A stretch of DNA of 64,000 bases, taken from NCBI GenBank assembly GCA_026225945.1, contig JAMJFZ010002307.1, forward strand, positions 3,487,001-3,551,000, given 5' to 3'. Under the pieces are notes generated by a model that searched no databases, was not told the DNA's origin, and worked only from the letters and a program-made list of their open reading frames with translations. This stretch comes from Cricetomys ansorgei (lineage: Eukaryota; Chordata; Mammalia; Rodentia; Nesomyidae). Shown piece after piece: positions 55,330 to 64,000 of this stretch (its first letter is position 1; each line of letters begins with the position of its first letter). Made by a program: the position numbers and the translations under genes.

Positions 55330-55685
55330 TAGGGGGCCTCTGGGAAGACAGAACCTCAGTTGAGAAAATGCCTCCGTCAGAATGGCCAGTAGCAAGTCTG
55401 TAGGACTGTCTTCTTGATTGAGGATGGATGTGAAGGGGCCCAGCCCACTGTGGGCAGTGCTACCCCGGTGGGTCTGGGTGGTACAAGAAAGCAGACTGAG
55501 AAGGCCACAGAGAGCAAGCTAGTAAGTGGGGTTCCTCCATGGTCTCCCCATCAGTTCCTGCCTTGAGTTTCTGCCTTGACTTCCCTCGGTGATAGCCTGG
55601 GATCACGATGTGTAAGGCAAACTAATTCCTTTTCTCCCCAAATTGCTTTTGGTCCTTTGTTTTTTTTATTGCAATTGTATAGTGA
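55330..55685 (+). mobile_element. URR1-like DNA element
   Basis: GGGGCCCAGCCCACTGTGGG, CAGTGCTACCCCGGTGGGTC, GCAAGCTAGTAAGTGGGGTT, CTGCCTTGACTTCCCTCGGT and GGCAAACTAATTCCTTTTCT. A short internal duplication (TTCCTGCCTTGAG and TTTCTGCCTTGAC) is present at about 55554-55580. Confidence 0.6.
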
Positions 55686-55924
55686 ACATATTTTATCTCA
55701 AAAAGATACTGTGAGTTTGTGCCTAGGGACTCTGACACTGTAGTTTTTTGTACATTTAACAATGTACTACTTTTTGATCTTCCTTTAAGCCTCCTTAGTT
55801 TTCTCCTCCCTCACCCTCCTTCTCCCCCTTTCTCCTTCAGTCTCTCCCTCGCTTGGTGTACATGCAGGTATTAACACATGGCTGTACTGAGCAGGAGACG
55901 ATCTTTGTGTCATTCTTAGGGAGC
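55686..55924. other. unique non-coding sequence
   Basis: Pyrimidine-rich at 55795-55855. No recognised repeat or gene. Confidence 0.4.
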
Positions 55925-56145
55925 TATCTATTGTTTTTTGTTTTTTGAGAGAGAGTCCCTCTCACTTACCAGCTAGGATAGACTGGCTGCGCATCAGGGT
56001 CCCCGGATCTGCCTGTCTCCACTGTCACACACCCTCAGGTTGTGCATCTGTGTGAGCCTGTCTTGTTTACACAGATTCCGGGCCTCCAACTCAGGCCCCA
56101 GTGCTTGCAAGGCATGTGTGTTACTAATTAGGCCATCTCCCTAGC
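55925..56145 (-). mobile_element. B4-type SINE, antisense, diverged
   Basis: TTTTTTGAGAGAGAGTCCCT, CTCACTTACCAGCTAGGATA, GACTGGCTGCGCATCAGGGT and CAACTCAGGCCCCAGTGCTT, ending TTAGGCCATCTCCCTAGCCC. Confidence 0.65.
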
Positions 56146-57904
56146 CCTCCCTTACCTCTCTCTGGCTAAGAAGTTGAGTTCTCAGTCTATGATTCTTCAT
56201 CTGCAGAATGGGAGAGCTCACACCCATTTCACAGGCGTGAGGAACTCATGACACAGTGAACACATTGAAGGAAAACCTTCCTTCTGGCCTACTGTGAGTT
56301 TTACCATGTGATGACATTTAATGGTTGTAAAAGTAATTTTCTTAAGTCTGACCTCTGTGTATTATGGCTGCTTTTGCTTATGGAATTCAAATTTGTATTT
56401 AGGCTGACTCTTCATTTTTTTCAAGGCTATCGATATCAGTAAATCTTGGGGTTTTCCTGTAAGAATAGTCACAAAAGCTACCTGTTAGCTCTCAGTGAGA
56501 TAGAGTGACAGCGAGTAAGACCAAGTAGAAAGAGCTGACCGCATGGAAGAGGCTGGGAAGCATTTGTAGTTCAACTATCACCTGACTCGAGTATCGAACC
56601 CGTTCTCTGAATGCATGTTAAAATAAGATGTAGACTTAAATCTCAGGTCTGTGTGATAAGACAGCTCCCATCCTACTGACCATCATTCTCACCTTGTCGT
56701 TCAGCCCCGCGGTTCTCAACAGAATGGTCTTTCTGTGCTTTCTTCAATTTTAACTGAGGGTTAGACACTGACCCGCTCCTTGCTTCCAGCTTTCTTCCTG
56801 CCCCTTGCCGCTACTCCCCCAAACCACATATTCTCTTTTTCCCATGTTGCCCTGATACAACTCCATCCGTCAATAATATTAGATCTACATACATCTGTTT
56901 CCAAGAATATTGGCTATTACCTTTAGAATATAACTGTTTCTGGCTTCTTTGGACTGCTTATGGCTCCTAACCCACCCTCACAGTTTCCTAGATATTTGAG
57001 AAGCCTCATGGGCAGTTGGCCATGATGGAAGAATAGTGTGTTACTGGTAAAAGTTCGCATTGTCAAGCAACGACAAGTCCATCAGCTTTCGATTAGCTAT
57101 TTTATTTTCTTAGACTTCCTGCAGAGTGTGTACCGCTTTACTGTTTACATGTGAGACGGCCAATCCCCCCGAACCTGCCCTCGATCAGGGGCTGAGTTGA
57201 GCCAGAGAAGGGAATGGGTGCTGCCCTAACAAAGTAAGAGTCTAGCCCATGCAGGCAGAGTAGCATCTCTTAAAGACCTCGGAGGGGAGACACAGAAAGG
57301 TGTCTGTGAAACAGCAGGTGGGTTGGTGCTGGGTGAGCCGAGGCAATGAAAGGAGTGGCTGAAATAAGGTGGCGTCAGATCAAGGCGACCTTTGCATAGA
57401 CCGCACCCGACAACTTCCAGTTTGTAGGAAATGGGGCGAGGGAAAGCCTTTGCTGTTGAGTAACGCTGTCAGCCTACTTGTGAATGAGCCAGTGACAGAA
57501 TGGCCGCAGCTCCTTACCACCAGGCAAAACCACAGGTGTCTTTGTAGATTTGGTGACATGTGGAGACGAGGGGTTTTCTGTCATAGCCTGCCTCGTGCTT
57601 GCACACATATTCTTCATTTACATGCATGTTTCTCCTTTAGTTCCGTTACATCCAGGGCATTGCTGATGACCAAGTTCAGTGTACAAGATGGTGGACATGA
57701 TGATACATCATACCGGTCCCCAGGAGACCATCTGTGACCTATAGATTTGCCACAGTGAGATTCTGGGGGAGGGCTCTTGGGGAACACTACCTTGGAGGGG
57801 GGACATGGAATGAGAAGGTCACTCTGGAAATTAAGATTTAAAAACAACAAAACTGAAGCAAAAAATGTATCCCTCTCCCCCCCCCCTTCTTCCTTCCCTT
57901 CCTA
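56146..57904. other. unique non-coding sequence
   Basis: No recognised interspersed repeat or gene. A C-rich run lies at about 57875-57890. The frame at 57369-57737 has no known match. Confidence 0.4.
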
Positions 57905-57993
57905 CCCACTTTCCTGTCTCTGTGGTGGGAATAAAATGCAGAGCACTGCATATATCAGGCAAGAGCTCTGTCATTGGGCCACACCCCCAGCTC
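57905..57993 (-). mobile_element. ID-type SINE, antisense
   Basis: GTGGTGGGAATAAAATGCAG, CATATATCAGGCAAGAGCTC and TGTCATTGGGCCACACCCCC, then AGCTC. Confidence 0.65.
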
Positions 57994-58224
57994 TTGTTAT
58001 TTTGTCCAGGGTTTCACTAGGTGGCTGATTCCCCTTCTTGGAAGATGGTTGTGATGGTGTCGTTGTGAACTGGAAGTGTGGGCAGGTTTGTTGCCCAGTA
58101 AATGAGTGAGAGGTACCCAGCCTAGGAGTGTGCATCTGGGTTCACAGGCTCTCAATGGCCATCTTAGTCATTGCTCTCTGAGGTTCTCTCTCTCCCTCTC
58201 TCTGGCTCTGTCCCCCCCTCAACA
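57994..58224. other. unique non-coding spacer
   Basis: Ends in a CTCT-rich patch (about 58187-58205). No recognised repeat or gene. Confidence 0.4.
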
Positions 58225-58340
58225 GGGTACTGTGTTATGTATCTCAGGCTGGCCTCAAAGTCCTCATGTAGCCTAGGATGACCTTGCATTCATCCTTCAG
58301 AGTGCTGGGATGATAGTCTTGTACTAGCATATCCTAGTCT
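58225..58340 (-). mobile_element. B1 SINE, antisense, diverged
   Basis: CTCAGGCTGGCCTCAAAGTC, CTCATGTAGCCTAGGATGAC and CAGAGTGCTGGGATGATAGT. Confidence 0.7.
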
Positions 58341-58344
58341 GTGC

Positions 58345-58412
58345 TGTACTGGGAATTACATTTAAGGTTTTTTTTGCATGCTACTCCCAACCAAGCTACA
58401 TGCTCAGCCCTT
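58345..58412 (-). mobile_element. ID-type SINE, antisense
   Basis: TACTGGGAATTACATTTAAG, TGCATGCTACTCCCAACC and AAGCTACATGCTCAGCCCTT are a diverged antisense ID directly behind the B1. The pair mirrors the B1-ID pair at 33.9 kb. Confidence 0.6.
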
Positions 58413-58464
58413 CTGACATCTTTGAACACACACACACACACGTTTTCAATGAAATATTCCAATA

Positions 58465-58600
58465 CACTGCGTCTCTGCCTATGCCTACAGTCCTAGCACT
58501 TGGAAGATGGAAGCAAGGGATAAGAAGTTCAAGGTCATCCTTGACTACATGGCAAATTCAAGACCAGCCATACATTACATTAGGTACTATCTCAAATCCT
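58465..58600 (+). mobile_element. B1 SINE, diverged
   Basis: GCCTACAGTCCTAGCACTTG, AAGAAGTTCAAGGTCATCCT and ACTATCTCAAATCC. Its orientation is opposite to the B1 at 58225, so the two form an inverted pair about 125 bases apart. Confidence 0.7.
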
Positions 58601-58650
58601 CTCAGTACATACATAGTCATACATACATATGACTATGTATATTTAATGTA

Positions 58651-58653
<3 letters not shown>

Positions 58654-58682
<29 letters not shown>
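58654..58682. repeat. (TA)n microsatellite
   Basis: About 14 TA units following an imperfect ATAC/ATATG lead-in. Confidence 0.95.
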
Positions 58683-58688
<6 letters not shown>

Positions 58689-58789
58689 GTAGTAGAAATC
58701 ATCAAATGGGATCAGATAAGGAGGGAATAAGGAATACATATCAAACAAAAACTTCTAATAAAAGATTTAAAATTTTATTGTTTGTGTGT

Positions 58790-59305
58790 GTGGTTTATGT
58801 GTATACATGTTCATGTATGTGCATATGTACATCTGTGTGGAGTCCAGAGGTTGATTTTGGGTGTCTTCCTCATTTTCTCTCCACATTTTAAAACATTTCA
58901 TGTTTTAGGTGTTTTGTATGCATGTATGTCTATACACCATATGTGTGTCTGGTGCCTGCAGAGGCCAGTAGAGAATATTAGATCTTGGATCCCCTGGAAC
59001 TGGAGTTACAGGTAGCTCTGAGCCATCATGTGGGTGCTGGGAATTGAACCCGGGTCCTCTGGAAGAACAGCCAGTGCTTTTCACTCTCCAGCTCTTCCAT
59101 CTTAGGTTTTGAGACAGGGAATTTCACTGAACCTGGAGCTCACTGGTTGGTCTAGACAGGCTGGCAAGCAGTTCCAAGAGTCCTCTTGTTCCTCCCCAAT
59201 GTGACCAATGCTGGGGTCACAGGCATGTCCTCTGCCACTATACCTCATTTTTATGTGGGTGCTGTGTGAACCACCCTACCAACTGCACCATCTCCCCAAC
59301 TCCAA
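58790..59305 (-). mobile_element. B4-type SINE interrupted by a B3 SINE, both antisense
   Basis: The outer element starts with GGAGTCCAGAGGTTGATTTT and TCCTCATTTTCTCTCCACAT. It resumes after the break with TTTTGAGACAGGGAATTTCA, CTGAACCTGGAGCTCACTGG and TTGGTCTAGACAGGC, ending near GCACCATCTCCCCAAC. Between these halves (about 58890-59095) sits an antisense B3: CCTGGAACTGGAGTTACAGG, GGGTGCTGGGAATTGAACCC, GGGTCCTCTGGAAGAACAGC. The unbroken arrangement at 48.5 kb shows that the two outer halves were once joined. CTCTCCACATTTT (58877-58889) and CTCTTCCATCTTA (59091-59103) may be the diverged target-site duplication. Confidence 0.7.
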
Positions 59306-59679
59306 AAGTTAAAGTGTTTTATGGTAGCACTCCAGGAGAAGTGTTTCTTGCTTTTGGTCCCACAGTGGAGACCACCAGGAGCTGGATCCCTGTCTCACAC
59401 ATTCTATACCACGTTGGGAGTTGATGCAATGGAGTCAAGCTCCACAATATTGGGCTTAATCTCTGCAACCATTTAAACAAAGCTTCCCAGGCTTCAGGGT
59501 GAAGAAGTAAACTGGAAGAAAAATAAGGTAAAGGCTGGGAGTATAGTTGCAGCGTTTTTAAAGTATTTAAAAACCATGGAAAGAGTGTATGCATGTGCGT
59601 GGGCATGTGAGCGTGCACACACATCTGTTTATGTGTGTGTGTGCTATCCAGGGTCATAATGACTTCACGTTTCCTCCTC
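59306..59679. other. unique non-coding sequence
   Basis: Short TG/GC words lie at 59585-59645. No recognised repeat or gene. Confidence 0.4.
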
Positions 59680-60310
59680 TTTAGCAATTTCTCATAATTG
59701 ACTAAAAGGTTGGGGCCACACTGACACCATTATTTCTCTGTAGATCTGGCTCTAATTTATGACCCACATCCTGTCTCGTGTCCTAAATGCTTTTGAATGT
59801 TCTCGTGTTGCTTGTTTTTTTTTCCCTCGGATTCATCAATTTGTAAATCAGCTAAGTGCAGTAATTAAAAGCTATCTTTGTTTGTGTCATCTCCATGGTC
59901 GAGAATCCGAAGAGACAAAAACCTTCCATAAATATCACAAGTCCCTCCTGCCTTTTTGGAATTTTAAGTGTTTTTTTTTTTTTCTGGTAAAACTGAGCTT
60001 GGTTTATAAGAATTATCAGAGAGTCATCGTGTGCCTGGACTCTAGATAGCTTGGCTTTCTTATTAACATCTTTTTATTTTGTCAATAAAAATTCATTTCA
60101 GTTATGTTCTCATTTTTACATTTAACAGTCCCTCTTCGGAAGATGTTGGTTGCTTTGAATTTCTTGGAAGGAAGAGAGGAACCTAGAGCATTGTTACTGC
60201 TTTTCATTACAGGGGGAAAATGAAGTGCCTGGGTTAGGAAGCGGCCGATGGCTGTCCTACTAGGGATATGGTGATCTGTGGTGATCATCCTAATCATCTG
60301 ACCTTAAATA
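59680..60310. promoter_or_regulatory. candidate conserved non-coding element
   Basis: Repeat-free over 600 bases. It has CATAATTGAC, GCAGTAATTAAAAGC and CATTATTT homeodomain words, retained CpGs (CATGGTCGAGAATCCGAAG near 59893; AAGCGGCCGATGG near 60239), and a GGTGATCTGTGGTGATCATC half-repeat near 60270. Texture and motif density resemble deeply conserved enhancers. No splice-bounded frame is apparent. Confidence 0.4.
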
Positions 60311-60584
60311 TAGTTCATAAGTTAAAAGGCAGAAGCCTTGCTATGTTACAGTGTTATTTTAAATAAATAAAAGTAAGTTTCCTTTCATATTACACAAATG
60401 GTCTTCCATTATTGTGTAAAGAACATATACCAACACACACACAAACACACACAATGGAAAGATTATGAATGACCCTGCCCATGTTTGTTCTTAATGGCTT
60501 TATAATTATTTGAAATTAATAATAATCAATTTAACATAAACAATGCTGTATTTGAACCATCATAGCTCCCTCCCTTTATTCTTG
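60311..60584. other. unique AT-rich sequence
   Basis: A short CA patch lies at about 60434-60453. No recognised repeat or gene. Confidence 0.4.
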
Positions 60585-60658
60585 AAGTACTGGGGACTGA
60601 ACCCACGGCTTCCTTTATGCTAGGCAAACACTCTACCAATAAACTACAGTCTCAGCCC
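60585..60658 (-). mobile_element. ID-type SINE, antisense
   Basis: AGTACTGGGGACTGAACCCA, CGGCTTCCTTTATGCTAGGC and CTCTACCAATAAACTACAGT, then CTCAGCCC. Confidence 0.75.
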
Positions 60659-61785
60659 AACCTATGATTTATCTTAACTGCTGATTACTTATTCAGATCA
60701 GTTTTATTGGGAATCAGTTCTTTGATGCATAATATTCCTGTCACTGTGAGTAATAATATTTCTGTTACTATGAGTTGAGTAAGGAGCTTACAATCGTGGT
60801 GAGCAAAGGATATTTGGCTACTCCTTCAGGAAGCTTACAATCTATCCATAATGGTGCTGTTCAGCTCCTCAGAGTGACAAGTGCTAAGCGCTCTCCTTTC
60901 TAGTGTAATAGACTGATAGACTGATATATGTGTCACTTAAACACCGCTGAAGCATGGAATGCTAAAGTGCAAAGTGTGTTCCATAATTTGAGTGTAAACA
61001 TATAACTCTCCAATTGATTAGTGTCAGTGTTTTCCAGTGCACTGATATCTGCAAGGCTTTCCACTAGCAGGGGTTTCTTGGACCACAATGCAGTCACCTT
61101 CTTGGATAGATAGTCCTTACCTATAATATATACTCAGTCATTTTTGCTCCTGAGTTATTAGAAATGGCAGAAAAGCTTAAGGGCATATTTGACAAGCAAT
61201 CTAAAATTCAGAAGTTGCTAATTTTTTTTTAAGTATTATTCCAATTTCTGAAGTTAAATGATGCCATAGAAATTTTTTAAAGGTTCTTAAAAATGTTTTC
61301 ATCCTATCCAAAGCAACTAGTTTAGTCCCATGAAAACCTTCATTCTGAACTCATATTTTATGAGTTCTTTCCGTGTTTAATTAAGGTGTGCAGTCAGTAA
61401 CAATCTGTGGTCGAAACGGACTTCGGGGCAAAGCTGACAGTTAAGTGGTGAGACTGGCATCAGGAGAAGGTGGTGGCAGGTCGTCTCTGCTGGTGGAACA
61501 CCTCCCAGGGAGGATGGCATGCAGCAAGGGACTGTGGGTGATGAAGGAGTCGCGCACATCTTCAAAGCTCCCAGTACCACAGGGTGTCCTGTGGAGGATG
61601 CGCACAGCCTGTTAGGAGGAGACTCAAGGTGGCTAAGCCTGCTTAGGAAATCCCGGAAGTTCTTCCCAAGAAAGAGAGTTTGGGGCTGTAGTAAAGAGTA
61701 GAAAATTCAGGTTACATACCTAAGAACACCACATGGAGGAGTGGGAGCAAAGAAACCTCCGAAGCCGATTAAAGCTTGGAATATT
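60659..61785. other. unique AT-rich sequence
   Basis: No recognised repeat or gene. The frames at 61377-61701 are short and unmatched. Confidence 0.4.
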
Positions 61786-61925
61786 GGCCACCGAGTTGGC
61801 TCAGCGGGTGGAGCGTTTGCCGTGTAAGCTGTGCGACCTGCATCCCATCCCTGAAAGGAGAAGACAGACTCCCGAAAGTTGCCATTCTGTCCTCCACACT
61901 TGAACTGTGGCGCGGACTTCTCACC
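61786..61925 (+). mobile_element. RSINE1 SINE
   Basis: ACCGAGTTGGCTCAGCGGGT, GGAGCGTTTGCCGTGTAAGC, AGACAGACTCCCGAAAGTTG and CTGTCCTCCACACTTGAACT. This is RSINE1 without the CA tail. Confidence 0.75.
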
Positions 61926-62114
61926 GGAGATGATTTTCTGAAAAGCTTGGGCGATGTAGGAACGAACAGGTCGCTGTGACTGCAGCGAAGGCCAGTGTTT
62001 GTGTGGGAGGGGGTTGGGTGAGGCAGGCGCTGTCTCATGTAGAATCTTAAAAAGTTATTTTTTTTTCAATCATGAAAGCAATGACAAGGAAATATCAGAG
62101 GAAAGCTTGTGATT
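61926..62114. other. unique non-coding sequence
   Basis: No recognised repeat or gene. Confidence 0.4.
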
Positions 62115-62260
62115 CATTCTGGGCCTGGGAAGAGGGCTCAATTGGTAAAAAGCGTGTTGTGTAAACATGGAGGGCCTGACGTTTGCTCCCCACACTCACG
62201 TGAACAAATGAGTGTGCAGTGCCTGGACCCACAGCTGTGCATGGATGAGCACCACTAACT
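62115..62260 (+). mobile_element. tRNA-derived SINE relic, B4- or RSINE-like
   Basis: CTGGGAAGAGGGCTCAATTG and GTAAAAAGCGTGTTGTGTAA, then GCCTGACGTTTGCTCCCCAC, are A- and B-box-like words at the right spacing. The body is too diverged to assign. Confidence 0.45.
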
Positions 62261-62416
62261 GAACACAGGATTGTTAGTGACAGTGAACTGAAGTTGGGAG
62301 GGAGGTGGAGTTGGGACACCAGGATGAGTTGGGCAGAGGCAGTGGTGGGTGGGTATGGTCAAAGCACATTGTATGGAGATTTAAAAGAATAAATAGAAAA
62401 TATCATTTTTAATAAA
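62261..62416. other. unclassified sequence
   Basis: G-rich patch (GGGAGGGAGGTGGAGTTGGG) near 62296. It may be part of the preceding SINE. Confidence 0.3.
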
Positions 62417-62545
62417 AGCAGGGTGTGGTGGCACACTTGCAATTCCAGTCCCCACCTCTCCCTCTCCACCCCCCTCCCGTGTGTGTGTGTGTGTGTGTAG
62501 ACAGGCCTAGACTCCTTGGTGAGTTCCAGGACAGTGTCTGAAATA
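62417..62545 (+). mobile_element. B1-like SINE with the middle replaced by simple sequence
   Basis: It starts as B1 (GCAGGGTGTGGTGGCACACT, TTGCAATTCCAG) and ends as B1 (CTTGGTGAGTTCCAGGACAG, TGTCTGAAATAAC). Between them, instead of the usual middle, is a CCCACC/CTCTCC stretch and a (GT)n run at about 62479-62500. Confidence 0.6.
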
Positions 62546-64000
62546 ACTAAGTGGGTGACTCCTGAGAAAGGATACCAAAGGTTATCCTCACACATTTTAA
62601 ATACACCTCCCACCCCCAATCAGGGGGAGGCTCATTCTGCCTGTTGTTTGTAGAAGGGAATAGAGGAATTTCAGTCAGGTTCAGGTGGTAATTATCTGGA
62701 CCTTTTTTCCAGAACCTCATTTGGCTGTATGATAAAATAGATCATGGAGCAAAAGAAGAACCAACAGTTTCAAAGTCTAGGTCTTTGTCACCCACAAGGA
62801 CTGGAGCATTGTCTAATTGGGCTTCCGGATTCTTCCTTTTAGTTTATGTTTCTATGTAACATATGGGAACTGTGTTCTCAAAACAACAGGAAAACGAGTG
62901 GTTCTTTTAAGTTTATACTATATGATTGACTGCCCTAGAAAGGAAAAGCGTTTATCACGGCGAGTCTAAAAATTAACCATGAAGTGTTCTTCTTGACTTG
63001 TGAACTATGCGTAACAAAGAGATGCTTTACTGCAAATTCATCAATAATTCAAGTGCAACTTAAACGAAAGTAGGGCGTCACAAGGAAGAAAGAACTTGTT
63101 CCATAATTGAGTCCATTAAATACTATGGAGCCTCACTATCATAATTCAATTTGGTGAAACAACTTTTACAGATACAAAGAGCTTAACAAGAAGCGACACC
63201 TCAGGATCAGGAGGCGATGACGATGACATGTAAAATATAAAAGGGGGAAAGCGACCAAAGCCATGGGCTCCCGAAAGGCACTCCTGTTGGGACACGGTGG
63301 TTTTCAGTGCTGTGCAGTGATAGCCCGGGCTATTTTGGAGCTGTGCATGCATTAGCGGCCTGCTGCAGTGTGATATGATAACGTGTGAGAACGTCTCAGA
63401 TCACACCTTGTTTAAATTTGCAGTTTCTATGCAGAATCCCACCATGAGCTCTTGTCAGATTTTGACTACATATAGGAGGAAAAAAAAAAAAAAAAAAACC
63501 TACCCAAACCAAACCCAAACCAACATCTGTGAAAGCCTCCAGGTGGGCATTGTATGTAAATATCTATGATGATAGGATTTATTTTCTTCCTTTTAAAAAT
63601 TGGACTTTTTTGAAAGATCAAAACTGCTATATCAGTTTTATGTGATAGACAATATTTTGTAAATTAACCTGTGTGGTTAATTTCATTGTGCTACAATGCA
63701 TAGAGAGCTCTCTCGAGGCTATGTGTCTGCTCCGTTTGGTTTAGCAGACTATAACTAAAAATGCAGTTAGATTCTTTAGAACAATACACTACCATTGGTA
63801 TAGTCATATTAATGTTGTTCTTTAAGACTATCACTCAGAGTAGTAACACCTTTGTTCCAACAGTGATGCCCCATTCTGAATGTTCTGGAAAACTCTCTCT
63901 TGGAATTGTCATTTGAAACATTTGTAAGCCTAGCTTAAAAAAAAAAATCTATTTTATTTGTTTCAACTCATGGGTTATACCAGCATCCGTCATCCTCTGT
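62546..64000. other. unique sequence with candidate conserved element
   Basis: The block at about 62880-63400 is repeat-free. It keeps CpGs in AT-rich DNA (TTTATCACGGCGAGTC near 62952; GAGGCGATGACGATGAC near 63213) and has CATAATTCAATTTGG and CAATAATTCAAG words. It is a candidate enhancer. An A19 run at 63480-63498 is followed by CAAACC words. The remainder to the window end is AT-rich with no recognised repeat or gene. Confidence 0.4.

Overview
The window reads as nuclear DNA of a murid-type rodent. I base this on the interspersed repeats: B1, B3, B4, RSINE1 and ID SINEs, Lx-like LINE-1 3' ends, URR1-like DNA elements and many long (CA)n/(TG)n microsatellites. All SINE copies look diverged. 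I see no fresh B1, B2 or ID copies, so I cannot tell mouse from rat or another muroid. Nothing is prokaryotic or organellar. I see no tRNA or rRNA gene, no CRISPR array, and no open reading frame that I recognise as a host protein. The only protein-like match is a decayed LINE-1 ORF2 fragment near 15.0-15.4 kb.

Layout. 1-12 kb: repeat-poor sequence with scattered SINEs, an unusual (CG)12(CA)10 tract in an RSINE1 tail (3.4 kb), and a (GT)n/(AC)n inverted pair (11.9 kb). 12.6-13.5 kb: AT-rich, repeat-free, homeodomain-motif-rich sequence that looks like a conserved non-coding element. 15.0-17.1 kb: 3' part of an old LINE-1. 17-31 kb: the most repeat-dense part, with a 0.5-kb CA-rich array, a 0.37-kb AT palindrome-rich tract, a 0.32-kb (CTTC)n tract, an antisense LINE-1 3' end and a LINE-1 with a 5' inversion at 30.2-31.3 kb. 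31-40 kb: mostly unique, with a MaLR-type LTR and a short 20-bp tandem repeat.

40.43-41.41 kb: the single CpG island. It holds a run of 579 bases with no ATG on the + strand that ends at a good splice donor (GT at 41108). I read this as the non-coding first exon and promoter of a gene transcribed rightward, whose coding exons lie beyond the window. The gene cannot be named from this sequence. 41.4-64 kb would then be its first intron. It holds ancient repeats (MIR, L2-like, Tigger-like, URR1-like), SINEs, and several long unique AT-rich stretches (44.2-45.4, 52.8-53.1, 59.7-60.3, 62.9-63.5 kb) that are candidate enhancers.

How it fits together: few young repeats, one CpG-island promoter with a non-coding exon, and several homeobox/SOX/POU-motif-rich unique blocks on both sides suggest the regulatory surroundings of a developmental regulator. 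That is inference. Conservation and expression data, which I cannot consult, would be decisive. I found no clearly new biological system. The most noteworthy items are the structured simple-sequence tracts, above all the GA/CG/CA composite in the presumed 5' UTR.
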